Part shown: piece after piece, positions 36,077 to 48,533 of the stretch
Position numbering within the stretch: position 1 is the stretch's first letter
Layout of the letters: each line of letters opens with the position of its first letter
Assembly (NCBI RefSeq): GCF_016545825.1
Contig: NC_052618.1
Coordinates: 42,478,196 to 42,542,195, forward strand
Length of the DNA stretch: 64,000 bases
Direction of reading: 5' to 3'
Source of the DNA: Eucalyptus grandis
Lineage: Eukaryota; Streptophyta; Magnoliopsida; Myrtales; Myrtaceae
The notes under the pieces: model-generated
Databases searched by the model: none
The model's input: only the letters and a program-made list of their open reading frames with translations
Told to the model about the DNA's origin: nothing
Position numbers and translations under genes: made by a program

Positions 36077-39000
36077 ATGAGGCCCCCGATGGACTTCAAC
36101 ATCGGAATCGAGGACATCGGAGCGGCTGTTCTGCAAGAACTATGGAACAGGGTGACTCTACAAGCCATAAAGCTCGCGGGCGAAACACGGGATGTGGTGC
36201 TTGCAAAGGACAGCTTTCAGGAGTTCTCGGGAAGCATATCGCAACTGATCAGCGTCCTCCAGACCGTGGATGCCGGGAAGGTTGAAGCCGAGCTCGGCTC
36301 AGAGTTCACAAAGACTACCCTGCAGAAATTGAATTCCCAGCTACATCTTGCGTGTGATGTCATCGAAGATTGTAGATCCGGCAGCCGCCTCCGCCTCATA
36401 CTCCGTTTGAGCAGAGTCCTCGCTCAGATGCAGGGATTGGCCAAAGAGATTGCTGAAACCATCTCTTCATTGCAGTTGGTCAATCTCAGCATCAGCTTGA
36501 ATGTAAAGACAATGATCGGCAACATCATCGACAAACTGGGGTCCATGGAGTTCCAGTCTTCAACTGCAATAGAGAGAATTTCTTCAGAGATAGAGAACTC
36601 GATAAAACAGGAAAGAAATAACCACAGGAGTGCCATGAAACTCTTGGAGAAAATTGCAGAAGCTGTTGGAGCTAGCGAGAATACATCCTTAGTGCAACAG
36701 GAGTTAACAATTTTGAAGCAAGAGAAGGAAGAAATGGAGGCTCAAAAGAAACAGGCCGAGGCACTTCAGCTGTCACAGCTAATACAGCTTCTCTACAGCA
36801 CAGAAATCGTGACAAGGCCTGTAGATGATAATTCCAACACACGTCGCCAGTATTACCCAATCGACTCATTTCTATGCCCACTCTCCCATGAACTTATGAC
36901 AGAACCCGTTGCAATCTTATGTGGCCATAGCTTTGAGAAGAAGGCCATTCAAGAGCACTTTAAAAGAGGAGAACCAGTTTGCCCCACCTGCAAAGAGAAG
37001 CTTCCCTCTCCGGACATAACACCAAACCTCTCTCTTCGAGGATCCATCCAAGAATGGAGGCAAAGGGACATGGACTTAAAATTCCAAGCGGCAATACAGG
37101 GGATCAATTCCGATGAGGAGTCTACACAAAATGGTGCTTTAGAGGAGATGAAGTCTCTCCTGAGAACGCCTGTCTATGCTGCCAAATTTTCAGAAGAAAA
37201 TCCCATTCCAAGGTTGGTCGGCTTTCTGAAAAACAAAAGGTTACATACTGCGGCTACGCTTAAATGTCTCAGCTACCTAGCCAGACACTCAGAAGAATGC
37301 AAGGTGAGATCATTAAGCAATGATTATTTCATCTTTGTTGTTTTCTGAGTGTGTGAGAGATACCGTTGCCAAAAAGTTGCAGGAATCCATTGTTAAAGCG
37401 GGAGCAATTCATCTCGTTGTGAAACATCTCTATAAAGATGAAGCGGGACACGATGCTATTGCAGTCTTGTTGGAGCTGTCCTCGAGAGAGGCAATTGCAG
37501 AGGAAATTGGAAAAGCCAAAAACAGCATTCCCCTAATAGTTTCCATGCTTCACTACTCGGAAAGAGATGTGTCGGAGAAAGCTCACATAGTGCTGCAAAA
37601 TCTGTCCTTTAACACCCACTTCATCGTCAAAATGGCAGAATGTGGATACTTCAAACCATTTGTTTGTCGCTTCAACGAAGGTACGTAAAACCAGCTAACA
37701 GAATCTTTTGTTATTTTAAGAACCATGTAGTTACTTTGTTGAACTCTTCATTCAGGATCACAGGAGACCAGAGCACTGATGGCTGCGGCTTTAGTACAGA
37801 TGCAACTCAAGGAGACTAGCATCATTGATTTGAAAAATGATTCATTTATACACAGTCTGGTCGAAATGCTCTCTTCAAGCTCCCCGGCATACAAATCAGC
37901 TTGTCTCCAGGCCATCAAAAAACTCATGGCACACACCGCTATTTCTAAGCAGCTCCTGGCAGACACCATGACTATTCCACTCTTGCTCGGCCTCATATCA
38001 CACGTAATGTCTGATCCATACTCAAAGGAAGAAGCTGTAGAGGTTCTCGCGTTGCTTGTTGGGGCCACTGAGCCTTGTGACTTCCAGATATTTCAAGGCT
38101 TGAAGGAGCTCCAGTCTGAGCACAGCATCAATTTATTCTTACACCTCATATCTACTTCTGAGACTCAAGCTAGAATAAAGTTTTTACAGTTGCTGGTGGA
38201 GCTCAGCCATAAATCTGAGCAAGCTAGAGAACTAATCCGATTGGATGATGATGCAAATGCCCATCTCTACTCTTGCCTCGAAAACGCCCAGCCTGCAGTA
38301 AGAAGATGGGCAATGGAACTTGTATACAGTATCTCCAAAGGTCACCTTGGTGGAGTTCCACTTCCTCCAACACCCAGAAAAGAAGCTGTCATTCACAAAA
38401 TAGCATTTATTCTTACGAATTCACAAGATCCGGAAGAAAGGTCTGTTGCTGCTGGAATCATCGGCCAACTCCCAAAAGATGATACCACTGTTGATGATCT
38501 ATTACTTAAATCAGATGTGTTAAAAGCCATATATGAGATCATATGTGGGGTAGACATGGAAAGCAATCGAGCTCAAACTGTGCCAAATTTGGGTGAACTT
38601 CTGTTGGAGAATGCACTGGCAGCACTACTACACTACACAGAACCGTCCAAGATTTATCTACAGAAGCAAGTGGGAAAACTCGAACTGTATCCATCACTGA
38701 TCCGTGCGCTGTCCAGTCGGAGCTCTTTAGCCAAGCAACGTGCGGCAATTGCACTAGCCCATTTATCCCAGTCTACCAGCTTGTCATTTTCTCGTGAAAC
38801 AGTTATCCCTACAGCAGACAGAAAGGCAGCACCACTCAGCCGATTACTGAAGCTCTTCCCCAACTTTTCCTGGTGTTGTTCCCCCTCATCAGAAATTGAA
38901 AGCTTGTGTTCTGTTCATGGTATCGCTTGCTCGTCAAGGGACACTTTCTGCCTTGTCAAGACAGATGCAATGATGCCACTCATGAAATCATTGAAGGGGA

Positions 39001-39329
39001 CAGATCCTGGCGTGCAAGAGGCTGCTTTGATGGCACTTGAAACATTGCTGACAGATGACAGAACACTATCTCAAGCAACTGCCGCTATTGTTGACAATCA
39101 TGGCATAGATGCAATTTTACATGTCTTGGAGAAAGGGTCCCATTCAGTGAAACCAAAAGCTCTGGACCTTTTGGAGAAGATCTTGAGTCACACAAGTCTT
39201 ACCGATCCATCATTCCGAAGGATCGAGGGAGTTCTTATTCAACTTGTCCATGAGGATGGACATAGGAAGAAAGCAGCTCTGGTGCTTAGGCAGATGAAGC
39301 TCCTTCCGGAGCAATCATCTTACTTCTGA
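36077..39329 (+). CDS. U-box and ARM-repeat E3 ubiquitin ligase, PUB43/44 (SAUL1)-like
   Basis: Probable RING-like U-box E3 ligase that recruits an E2 and ubiquitinates substrates bound by its repeat region. The PUB43/44 group includes SAUL1, which acts at the plasma membrane in senescence and immunity. Three exons, 36077-37303, 37383-37680 and 37756-39329, all GT-AG, join into 1032 codons plus stop. An N-terminal helical domain (about 1-190) is followed by a charged coiled coil (about 205-240). The U-box is at about 261-332 (FLCPLSHELMTEPV, CGHSFEKKAIQEHF, CPTCKEKL). Armadillo-type repeats then run to the C-terminus. The exon 1-2 junction is set by phase, giving EECK joined to ESIVKAGAI. Met1 and Met5 (36089, ahead of DFNIG) are both possible starts. 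The protein is longer than the roughly 800-residue Arabidopsis members, as in many trees. The copy appears intact. Confidence 0.93.
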
Positions 39330-42300
39330 TTGGGTTTGTTCAGGCGTGGATCAGACTTTTGGACCTAACATGCTCACAAGTGTAGAACGCCACCCGGAAG
39401 GGATGCTAATGGAGAGTTCAAATTCTGAAATAACTGTGGAGGAACAACATGCAAAAGATATCCCTTACAGGACAAGCTAGGTAAGCCTTGAAAACATAGC
39501 CTTCCACCTAACTGCCACAAAGCCCCAGTGAGAAATACAAAAGCATGGAGTATCTTGAAAGCCTTTGAGAATGCCACAAGGAAGTAGAAGTCGTTCTTTC
39601 ATGTACTTACATTTACCATTTATCTGTGCATATTTCATTCAGTTCTGACAATTAGAAATAATCTTGTATGGAAGCACCACATGCTTCCCTACTTGCCTTT
39701 TTCAAACTGAAATGAAAAAGAAAATTCCAGTGTGCGATGACCAACCACTATGCCAGAAATAGAATCACTAAAACAACCCAATTCACCTACATGAAACCAT
39801 ATACATGCTCTGCCCACCACAAGTTTGCCTCTATCTGTGATCCATGTTTGGTGCAGTTACAATTCATCTTTTAAAGAGCTTGGGATTGAAAGAAGAATGG
39901 CTTTATGATAAAGATAATTGCTATCCAACTAACTGTAGGGTTCCTAGTATAAAGTGATCAGATCTCACGGTAGAACCAATTATTAGTAACAAGACAAATG
40001 TACAAGAATAGAGACAGAAAATCGTATGCGTCGGCTTACTAAAAGCACAACTAGAACTCAATAGTTGTTCAGATAAAAAATATTGACAGCGGAACGCTTT
40101 ATCCAAAGTATCAAATGGAAAGAAGGAAACAATACATCAGCACGAGTGAAGAGATTTCGATCTCTTCAACTTACAATGCCTGATTTCTGTCTTCAGCAAT
40201 CCACCAAAATCACTCTTAGCAGTTACCAATATGATTTAACAAATTAAAACATCAATAAACCCGAACAAGAAAATGAAGTAATCAATCCTAAGATCATCAT
40301 TAATCTGTGGCAAACAATCTGCATCGCTTATCAGTAACAGTAAGCAAGTGTCCCATGATCAGGCATCCTGATGTCCTCCACCAACCATACTAGAAAAGCT
40401 ATGAAGGTACAAGGTCAACCTTGATGCGTTTCCCTTCTGTCCCTCAAGCCTGGGAGCTAGTCTCACTTGATTCCCTAGATTTTATTTCCTAATTTATCAG
40501 CTATCCAAAATAAAAATAAAAAAATAAATAAAAAAAAAGAGGCCTCCGGGCAGGGATGAGGTCCAACACCGCTTTGGCGTGCACAAGTGATACATATACT
40601 GAAGGCAAGGCTGTCTATACCTCTCCTTTTAGCGTGCCTTGAGCCTCTATATGCGCTTCACCTTAGTCCCTCATTTATCTAGGTAGTCTCACTGATTCTC
40701 TAAGATTTATTCCTAGTTTATCACTTATCAAAGAAAACAAATTCTAGCCATAAGAAGATTGAGTTAGTTATGGCACATAATAAAAAGAAGTGATGCCACC
40801 AAGTCTCATTCAACAACTTGAGTGAATTAATCCAAAGCCACGAGATCACATCACAGTGCCCACCCACGAAGATACAATCTGGATATAACATATGACCCAC
40901 AGTATTCGCCATCTTTGGCAGCTCCCTGCCTTTTAGCAAAAATTTCAGTAGAGTTTCCAACAGAAAATAACTGTTATTCCATTGAGGCTGCATTAATGAT
41001 TCTCCATAGAAAGAACAGGGCAACACTAACAGCTTAGGGTAAATAATCTAAAAGTACATCTTGAGCAGAAGCACCCCACCTGGATCCCAACATTCCATTA
41101 GAAGAATATCTGAAAGCATGATCAATGTTACATTAAGGTCACCTCAATAATTTTATTCATAAAGAGTATATAGTAACACTAACAGCTTAATCTACAGAAA
41201 AGTGCAAGAGCACAGCGGATGATTACAGAATGTAATCAGCTTATGTTTCCAACCCCGAAATAAGCCATAAGAGCACAAGAGATACATGGCATATATATAT
41301 CAAATATTGATGTCCCCAAGCTTACATGTGATATAACATTGTAATTGAATGCTAAATCACCCCCCCCAAAAAAAAAAAAAAAAAAATCACAAGGAAGATA
41401 AACCAAAAAGGGAAAGTAAAAGACCCCAATGCCCATGGATACATGTGTGCACTGCCAGGCAACAAAACCTCCATGCCTAGAAATGTGTACCTAGCTACCA
41501 ACTAGAAGAAGACAGCTCCAAAAGTCATTCCTCCAATTCCCATATCATATCAGTAGTTTAAGATGCCAATTAGTGCTGCAGCAGATTTAAACATCCTATT
41601 TCAAATTCAAATGCAAACAACTATCTTCTTTGTGGGAACCCACGGGGAGGTGGGGAAAAATTGCAACTAAATTGTGCATCTAAATGTTTCCATCCACTTA
41701 GATCTGGATTCAATAACAGGATGAGGTTCATTGTTCTTCCTAGTAACTTCCCTTCTCTAGTTTAGTCTTTCCTCACAACTTTCCCATCTCCATCTTCAAC
41801 TAAAAGATTTTGGCTTGTCAGAATCACTGCTCCATTAAAGGATCCTCACTAACCAAATTTTGCCAATGTTTAGCCAACCAAAAGACCTTGACATAAGATA
41901 CAAAACTCAACTTTCAAACATTTGCCATTCCAGACTAGTAGTAACTGGATCTTCCGAGTCCAGATTTTGTGGTGTTTGGTTCCATATTTTGCCTTTTCTT
42001 TTGTAGAAGTGTTTGATACTTCACATTTTTAAACATAAAACATTTGTAACATTTCAAAACACATAAATACGATATGTAGACTCATTTGGAATGTTTACTG
42101 AACTGTTTATGCTTATCTTCGTTTTAAAAATTTTGAGAAGCAATAAGTACTTTTCTAAGCTGTAACAAAAAAAAAGTTCATACAACTGTGGAAAAGGTAA
42201 TGCCCCACAGTTCTCACTGGTACTACCCCAACTTTCATCTATAATCTACATAAAAAATATGCAGAGGAGGTCACTCATTTTTGGCAGACAACCGGTTTGA

Positions 42301-42917
42301 AATTTCAAGGACATGATTCACCGATTAAGTTTCTAAACTCAACATCTGTCGATCGTCAAATAACATGTTCAAGGCTCTCGACTAAACATAACATCTGCAC
42401 TATTCATTCAATTAGCTCCATGCTATTAATACAGATTGATCATGTTAAACATGTTCCTTCCAAACATTTGAAAGGAAAACATAATGCATCCACATAAAAA
42501 AAGAAAACAAATAAAGACTATGCAGAAGTTGAAAATAACAGTCTTTAAGCTGCAACATCTTAAAAGTCGAAAGGGGAAATTACATTCCACAAGTACACTG
42601 AAACATCAGATAATTGAGCAAATCAGAGAGAAGGATTTAGATACAACAATCCATCACAAGTAAAACCTCCATCTGCTGTAACTAGTGAAATGATGCAGTA
42701 GCTAATTGCTGCTGTAAAAACAATGCTCCAAATACAATGTTTTTAACAGAAATAACATCAATTACCACGCTCAGTGCACTGATACCTGGACAAATTTGGA
42801 CCGATAGCACTCATCAAATAGTATACTGAATTCTTCATTTGGAGAAGAGTATTGCACAGTGCATGGAACAATAACTAGATCCTATACTATAAACTATCTT
42901 CCAATAACTCCACTTGA
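39330..42917. other. Gene-free interval between the U-box gene and RH21
   Basis: About 3.6 kb between two convergent genes, so both 3' UTRs lie here. No gene recognised. 40430-40500 and 40620-40735 hold two loosely repeated 'TAGTCTCACTTGATTCCCTAGATTTTATTTCCTAATTTATCA' blocks. A C8 run followed by about 19 A lies at 41360-41386. Short frames are unsupported. Confidence 0.5.
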
Positions 42918-45092
42918 TTAGTGAGCAAAAACGGTGTCATTTCGTCTAGGAGGCCTGTCAGGAATTGATCCAGGCTTGAATTTTGATGCCTCATGCCTCG
43001 CCAGCTCAGGAGGCACTGGACTGTTACTTTGAATAAGCATCTGCTTCAGATCATAAAAGACATCTGTGTCGTGTAGAGTCAGGAATGTTGTAGCCACACC
43101 AGTCTTACCAGCACGACCTGTTCGCCCTATACGATGCGTATACATTTCTATGTTACCAGGCATATCATAATTAATTACATGGGCCACATCAGGTATATCA
43201 ATACCACGCCCTGCGACATCTGTTGCCACTAGCACGGTATATCTCTTGGATCTAAAACCTTCCAGGCTTATCTCTCTTTGTTCCTGAGACTTTCCACCAT
43301 GCAAAGTAGTCACTTTGTAGCCTGCCCTATCCAGATTCTTAGCAACTGTATCTGCATTCTTCTTAGTGTTAACAAAGACAATTGCTGTCTTATCGCCAAG
43401 TTCATCAAGGAACTTCTGTAACCTGGGAAACTTCTCTGATTCCTTCATCATCATCACATGTTGAGATATCAAGTCAGTAGTTTTTCCAGCAGTACCTATT
43501 GTAACCACTACAGGATTTCTCAAATACTTCCTTGCGAGCCGCTCGACAGCAGGCGGCATCGTAGCACTAAACATATAAGTAGTGCGGTAGATCTTCTTCT
43601 CGTCAAGCTCCTCATCCTCATTCTCAGGCTTAAAATTACTGGACGGCATTGCATCCAACACACCCACAACTTGTGGCTCGAAACCCATATCAATCATCCT
43701 ATCAGCCTCATCAAGAACAACATAGTTACACTGGTTAAGAACAACATAACGCCTCTCCAGACAATCAACCAAACGCCCTGGTGTTGCTATCACAACCTCA
43801 CATCCATTCCTAATCCTAAACCCCTGCTGCTCGATTGACTGCCCACCAACAATTGAAACCACCTTAATCCCCATATAATGGGCGAACTTCATAGTCTCCT
43901 CCTCGATTTGTTGAGCAAGTTCACGAGTCGGTGCCATCACAACAGCATAAGGCCCTTCGGCCTCATTCTCCTCAGTCAGCGGAGGTAACCTTGAAATGTA
44001 AGTTAACATAGGGAGCACAAAAGCACAAGTCTTACCAGAACCAGTCTCCGCAACGCCAATGACATCGCGCTGCTGCAACCCAAGAGGAATTGCAGCCATC
44101 TGAATAGGAGAAGGTGTCTTGTACCCTGCTCTCTCCACAGCCTTCAGAAGCTCGGAGCTCAAATGACTCTCTGCCCAGCTCCGCATAGGCCTAGGTATCT
44201 TAGACCCTTTGTAGGAGATATTGAAATCTTCCCTGAAGATCCTCCAATCTCTCTCGGTCATCTCCTCGAGCTTCTTCTCGGTCCAATGCCTATCAACCCT
44301 CATATCAAACGTATCATACACATCCGCAGCCTCCTCTCTTTGCTTCTGCGCGAGGGCCTCCTCGGGCTTCTCCTCAACCCCTTCCTTCCGACGAATCTCC
44401 TCACGGAGCTCCTTCTCGTTCTTCGCCGCGAGCTTCTTCTGCTCCCTGCGATCCATGCCGGCGCGGAACCCTCGCCCGAACAGCAGCTGCGCCTCGTGAG
44501 GGTTCTGGTAGAGCGCGTTCATGTCCCGGGAGGTGTCCTCAGTGTTCTCCCAATCGAACGAGAACCTGAACTTCTCGCTCGGCTTGATGACCCGCTTCTT
44601 AGGCTTCTTCGACCCCAGGTACTGCTCCTTTATGGCGTCGAGCTCCTTCTCCCGCTCCCTCTCCGCCAGCTTCTCCAGCCGGGCCCGCTCCCGTGCCTTC
44701 GCCTCCTCCTCGCGCTCCCTCTCGCGGTTCCTCCTCTCGGATTCACGATCCCGCTCCCGTCGATCCCGCTCGCGGTCCCGCTCCCGCTCCCGCTCCCTGT
44801 CGCGCTCCCGTTCCCGGTCTCGCGGCCGGTCCCGCTCCCGGTCGCGGTCGCGGTCGCGGTCGCGGCGGTCGGGATCGGAGGGCTTCTGGTCGGAGCCGCC
44901 GCCGCCGTCCTGGGCGAGGAGGAGCTGCTCCTGGCGGCGCTTCTGGGCGGTGGCCACCTCGTCCTGGCGGCGCTGGAGGGCGAGCTTCTCGCGCTCGGCC
45001 TTGGTGAGGAAGACAGGCTTGGCGGCGGTGGCGGCCGCCGGGGCGGAGGCGGGGGCGGGGGCGGAGGCGCCGTCCTCGATCGGGCGCTTCAT
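42918..45092 (-). CDS. RH21: DEAD-box ATP-dependent RNA helicase 21 (PRP28 homologue)
   Basis: Nuclear spliceosomal helicase. The yeast PRP28/human U5-100K family displaces U1 from the 5' splice site so that U6 can pair, joining the tri-snRNP to the pre-mRNA. Intronless 724-codon frame, close to the family length. The N-terminus (about 1-60) is alanine-rich then basic. Residues 70-150 form an RD/RE-rich coiled, charged domain, as in U5-100K. Helicase motifs in order are the Q motif GYKTPSPIQ (323-331), TGSGKT (350-355), [17 protein letters not shown] (461-464), SAT (509-511), [16 protein letters not shown] and [10 protein letters not shown] (653-662). The start is the first in-frame ATG after a pyrimidine-rich leader. 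The first 600 bases are GC-rich, which opens long unreal frames on the other strand. The copy is intact. Confidence 0.96.
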   Translation of the reverse strand: MKRPIEDGASAPAPASAPAAATAAKPVFLTKAEREKLALQRRQDEVATAQKRRQEQLLLAQDGGGGSDQKPSDPDRRDRDRDRDRERDRPRDRERERDRERERERDRERDRRERDRESERRNREREREEEAKARERARLEKLAEREREKELDAIKEQYLGSKKPKKRVIKPSEKFRFSFDWENTEDTSRDMNALYQNPHEAQLLFGRGFRAGMDRREQKKLAAKNEKELREEIRRKEGVEEKPEEALAQKQREEAADVYDTFDMRVDRHWTEKKLEEMTERDWRIFREDFNISYKGSKIPRPMRSWAESHLSSELLKAVERAGYKTPSPIQMAAIPLGLQQRDVIGVAETGSGKTCAFVLPMLTYISRLPPLTEENEAEGPYAVVMAPTRELAQQIEEETMKFAHYMGIKVVSIVGGQSIEQQGFRIRNGCEVVIATPGRLVDCLERRYVVLNQCNYVVLDEADRMIDMGFEPQVVGVLDAMPSSNFKPENEDEELDEKKIYRTTYMFSATMPPAVERLARKYLRNPVVVTIGTAGKTTDLISQHVMMMKESEKFPRLQKFLDELGDKTAIVFVNTKKNADTVAKNLDRAGYKVTTLHGGKSQEQREISLEGFRSKRYTVLVATDVAGRGIDIPDVAHVINYDMPGNIEMYTHRIGRTGRAGKTGVATTFLTLHDTDVFYDLKQMLIQSNSPVPPELARHEASKFKPGSIPDRPPRRNDTVFAH

Positions 45093-45730
45093 GGTCGGAT
45101 AGGCGTGGCCAGTGAGATAGAGAGAGATAGAGATATAGAGAGAGAGAGGAGCAAAGAGATCGCTTGGGTAACTGCAGGAAGGGAAGAAGAAGAAGAAGAA
45201 GAAGAAGAGGATTCAACGAAGACTCTGCTCGCGATCAGGGCGTCTTCCGCTTCTGCTTTTCGTCTTGAGGTGCGCACGACATCGCGCCGACCTGCGGAAT
45301 TCGCAGCGGGCCGGTTTGCGGCCCCCCGGTCTCGTGTGGCCCTGGCCCTCGCCCGGAGGACCCCCGGTTCGGCCCAATGGGCTCGAGAATAATCTGGACG
45401 GGTCTTGAAATGCATGTGTTTGGCTATATATATATATATATATGTTGGAAAAAGAAAATTAGAAAAAGGAATCGGGACCCGATCCGAAGCGACACGATGT
45501 GGATTGGTCGCACAAGAATTTAGGCCTGACTTTGATGCCCTCGCCGGACCAGACCCAAGCTTGTTCGACGATCATCGTCGAGTCGAAATGATGGCACGAC
45601 ATGGGACTACCCGATAGGGATTATGCTTTCCTCTGTTCTCTCATTCTCACCTTTTTATCTTACTATGCTCTCTTTTCGATTGTCTACGTACCTTGATAGA
45701 GCTAATTAGCCTTTTTTTTCCTTTATTTTA
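45093..45730 (-). promoter_or_regulatory. Upstream region and leader of RH21
   Basis: On the coding strand, the 100 bases before the ATG are pyrimidine-rich. They hold CTT repeats (plus strand 45186-45208) and CT repeats (45118-45149), common in plant 5' UTRs. A (TA)n tract at 45426-45443 lies about 340 bases upstream and could serve as a TATA region. A (GA/CT) leader and a TA tract are compatible with a housekeeping gene. Transcription start not determined. Confidence 0.45.
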
Positions 45731-45980
45731 GGAAAAATTACCAAATCGATTTTGAACCTATTATAAGTATGCTAATTCAATTATCATTTTTTAAAAATTT
45801 TATTAAGTTAATTCTAAATCTTTATGCGAAATTTCAATATAATTATTCCAATTAATTTTCGTTGGAAATCGCTATGTGGTAGGCGTCTGAATTGACATAG
45901 ACCTAACTATTGAATAACCCTGGAATTCAAGGCAAAACGAGACTTTACTAATAGGAAATCAATTCGACTTTTGGACAATT
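45731..45980. mobile_element. TIR MITE, rearranged copy 3 (GGAAAAATTACC family)
   Basis: Starts GGAAAAATTACC, continues with 'GCTAATTCAATT', 'TTTATGCGAAATTTCAATATAATTATTCCAATTAATTTTC', and ends near TTGGACAATTG. The left half aligns with the copies at 13157 and 20677. The right half diverges, so this copy is rearranged or interrupted. Confidence 0.45.
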
Positions 45981-46267
45981 GATAAGATTAAGTTATTGGG
46001 GAGGCTTTTAGAGTCCTTTAATCACGATGAAATTTCAGACCAATGTTTGCCCCGACCAAGCCCACCATCACTTAAAAAACGACGAGTTCACATGTTCACA
46101 AAACGCATGGAACCTCAATTGCATCTGATCCAAGCAATGATGCACCCACGATTCTTTTCTGTTCACTTAAACATCGATGTAGTTCGAGCTGGAGCATCGT
46201 TCCTTGTCCGGCCCAAAGAAAAAAAAGCCCAATCGATGCCTTCGACAGATCTCTTTCAAGTTACAAT

Positions 46268-46650
46268 ATAGTCCAAATTGTTCCCGTAGTGGCCCATCCC
46301 ACTTCACGTGGGCTCGAGTCCCGTCCCTGTGTATTCAGAGTGCAACGGATTGATCGAGTCGAGGTGGGTCTTACTCATAAATCACTCGAGAAGGCCTCTC
46401 ATATTCAATGTGAAGCTTGGAGCATCACGTACGCTGCTGCTTAAAGCATTGAGTAAGATAAGGCCCACATATTATCTACTTGAGATCCGACCTCTCTCCT
46501 ATGTATGATCCCATCCACCTCTCCAATGTATTGGTTTTCTCGTCACCGTTAGCCCAACGATACTCCCCTTCCTCGATGTGAGATCCAGCACATTCTTGTC
46601 CTTTTGTTGTCCGAGAGGCTTGTTAGAAGCTGCACTTTGTCTGAGCCTTC
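46268..46650. repeat. Direct repeat A, copy 1
   Basis: Aligns with 47008-47376 over its length. Both begin CAAATTGTTCCC and end near GTTAGAAGC.GCACTTTGT, with shared 'TAAAGCATT..(A/G)TAAGATAAGGCCCA' and 'CCTCTCCAATGTATTG' blocks. Non-coding; origin unknown, perhaps LTR-derived. Confidence 0.75.
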
Positions 46651-46682
46651 TCTCCCCTAGTGATCGAGCATTAGAGAAAAAT

Positions 46683-47000
46683 CTCTAGTGGCTCGATCTG
46701 ATCCATGTAGACCTCACCTCTAAAACAAATACTCAAAGTCACAATAGGAGATAGTGACCATTCAAGAGTGTCTCATTTATGGTTCACTCAAAAAGACCCC
46801 TTCCATTTGATATGGAACTTATAATGTTACAAGCTCCCCCTTTTGAAGCACTAATGCCTGCATCAGTTTCGGTCCATATCACTCGGTGATACTCTCTTGA
46901 TTTGATGCATGATCCAGACCACTCATGGCTCCTCCACCGTCCTGGTAGATTGTAAGGAGTCACACCATGGTCCGAGTCTTCCAGTTGAACGATTATTCCT
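46683..47000. repeat. Direct repeat B, copy 1
   Basis: Aligns with 49274-49590. Shared landmarks are 'CTCGATC..ATCCATGT', 'CACAATAGGAGAT', 'TTTATGGTTCACTCAAA' and 'GTCCTGGTAGATTGTAAGGAGTCACACCAT'. Non-coding. Confidence 0.75.
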
Positions 47001-47007
47001 AACCGAT

Positions 47008-47376
47008 CAAATTGTTCCCCTAATGGCCTATCCAGCTTCAAGCGGGCCAACTCCCGAATATTCAGAGTGCAAAGTAATGACAGTTTTAGGTGGGTTTTAC
47101 TCATAAATTACTCGATAAGGTCACTCATATTCAATGCGAAACTTTATGTACCACATACTCTACGACTTAAAGCATTACATAAGATAAGGCCCATATATTA
47201 TCTTCTTGAGATTTGACCTCTCCCACATCTATCATATTCGCCTCTCCAATGTATTGATGCTATTTTAGCCCATCTGACCCAATGATACTCTCTTACTCGA
47301 CGTGAGACGCAGCCCATTCTCATCATTTCTTCGTCCAAGGGACTTGTTAGAAGCCGCACTTTGTTTGGCCCTGGGC
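47008..47376. repeat. Direct repeat A, copy 2
   Basis: Partner of 46268-46650. It lies between repeat B copy 1 and the TIR element at 47444. No open frame of note. Confidence 0.75.
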
Positions 47377-47443
47377 ATATATACAAGAGATAGAGTGAAA
47401 CAGATTATGGTATTATTATTTTATTTGGATTCTTTTTAAAAAC

Positions 47444-48253
47444 AGAGGGGGTGCATGACAATCCAAAATTTCTGTTTCAGAAATAGTTTTTCTATTCCAG
47501 ACCTGTTTCTGGAATATTTTATTTGGGTTCTTTTTAAAAACAGTGAAACAGATTATGGTATTATTATTTTATTTGGGTTCTTTTTAAAAACAGAGGGGGT
47601 ACATGACAACCCAAAATTTCTGTTCCATAAATAGTTTTTCTGTTCCAGAAACAGTTTTTCTGTTCCAGACCTGTTTCTGGAAGAGAAATCTGTTTGATAA
47701 ACTTAATCGCTTTTCTATTTCTAGAATAGATTTCTATTCCGAAATAGGTTTGAGAAATCGAAATAATTTCTCTCACTAAACCCTAATTTCGGTGAGTCCT
47801 CCCTCATCTCCTCTACGTCTCGCCTCCTCCTCCGCCTCTCCTCATTTTATTAAAAATAAGAATAAATAAAAATAAATATATTCATTTAAAAATAAAAATA
47901 AATTTATTAAAAATATCATTTTATTTTAAAATTAAAATATAAAAATAAATTTATTTTATTTTATTTTTTTGATTTATTTTATTTTATTTTATTTTATTCA
48001 TTATTTTTTTTGTTACTAAATCATTTTTATTTTTATTTTTTATATTAAAGGTCGTTTGCCGTCGTCGCCGCCGCCCGTCCTAAGGAAGAAATTTTGTGTC
48101 ATTATGAAATGAATTTCTATTTTTAGAGTATAAATTTTGTGTCGTTATCAAACTATTATTTTGCTTAAACTCTTTCTAAAAATAGAAATAGAAAAATCTA
48201 TTTCTGTTCCAGAAACTATTTCTGGAATATAATGGTTGTCATGTGCGCCCTCT
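47444..48253. mobile_element. TIR element, 'AGAGGG..GCATGAC' family, copy 1
   Basis: The left end AGAGGGGGTGCATGACAA pairs with the right end, whose complement reads AGAGGGCGCACATGACAA. Subterminal parts carry 'CTGTTCCAGAAACAG' words on the left and 'TTTGTGTCGTTATCAAAC' words on the right. The interior has an AT-rich ladder of AAATAAAATAAA type (about 47850-48030) between a CTCCTCCTCCGCC stretch and a GTCGTCGCCGCCGCC stretch. Flanking DNA 'TTATTTGG.TTCTTTTTAAAAACAG' occurs three times on the left (47413, 47518 and 47563), indicating local duplication. No transposase. hAT or Mutator origin is undecided. Confidence 0.6.
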
Positions 48254-48259
48254 GCTATC

Positions 48260-48497
48260 AACAATTTCAAGGACCAGGTTGTCCAAAAAACAAGAAGGAA
48301 AATAACTCTATGTTGTTTTCTCTTTTGGGTAGATAGAAACATCGTGTCAAACAAGAGTTCCGAATGCTTTCTGCTTCTAAATCCCAGCCTCAAAGAAGCA
48401 GCCCGAATCTAGGGTCCACCAAGACCAAATCTTATGCAAATTTGCCTGTGACAATGACAAATTGCTAGTGACCATTTTCATCTAATCTTTTATCTCT

Positions 48498-48533
<36 letters not shown>

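Noticed and set aside
36064..36285. 73-codon frame overlapping the start of the U-box gene
   Set aside because: It is a different phase of the U-box exon 1 and has no independent support.
44163..45392. A 409-codon open frame opposite RH21 and other long frames there (44521-45102, 44693-45007)
   Set aside because: They are shadows of the GC-rich RH21 coding sequence: the RD/RE-rich repeat on the minus strand reads as an RS- or PL-rich frame on the plus strand. RH21 has all helicase motifs and is the real gene.
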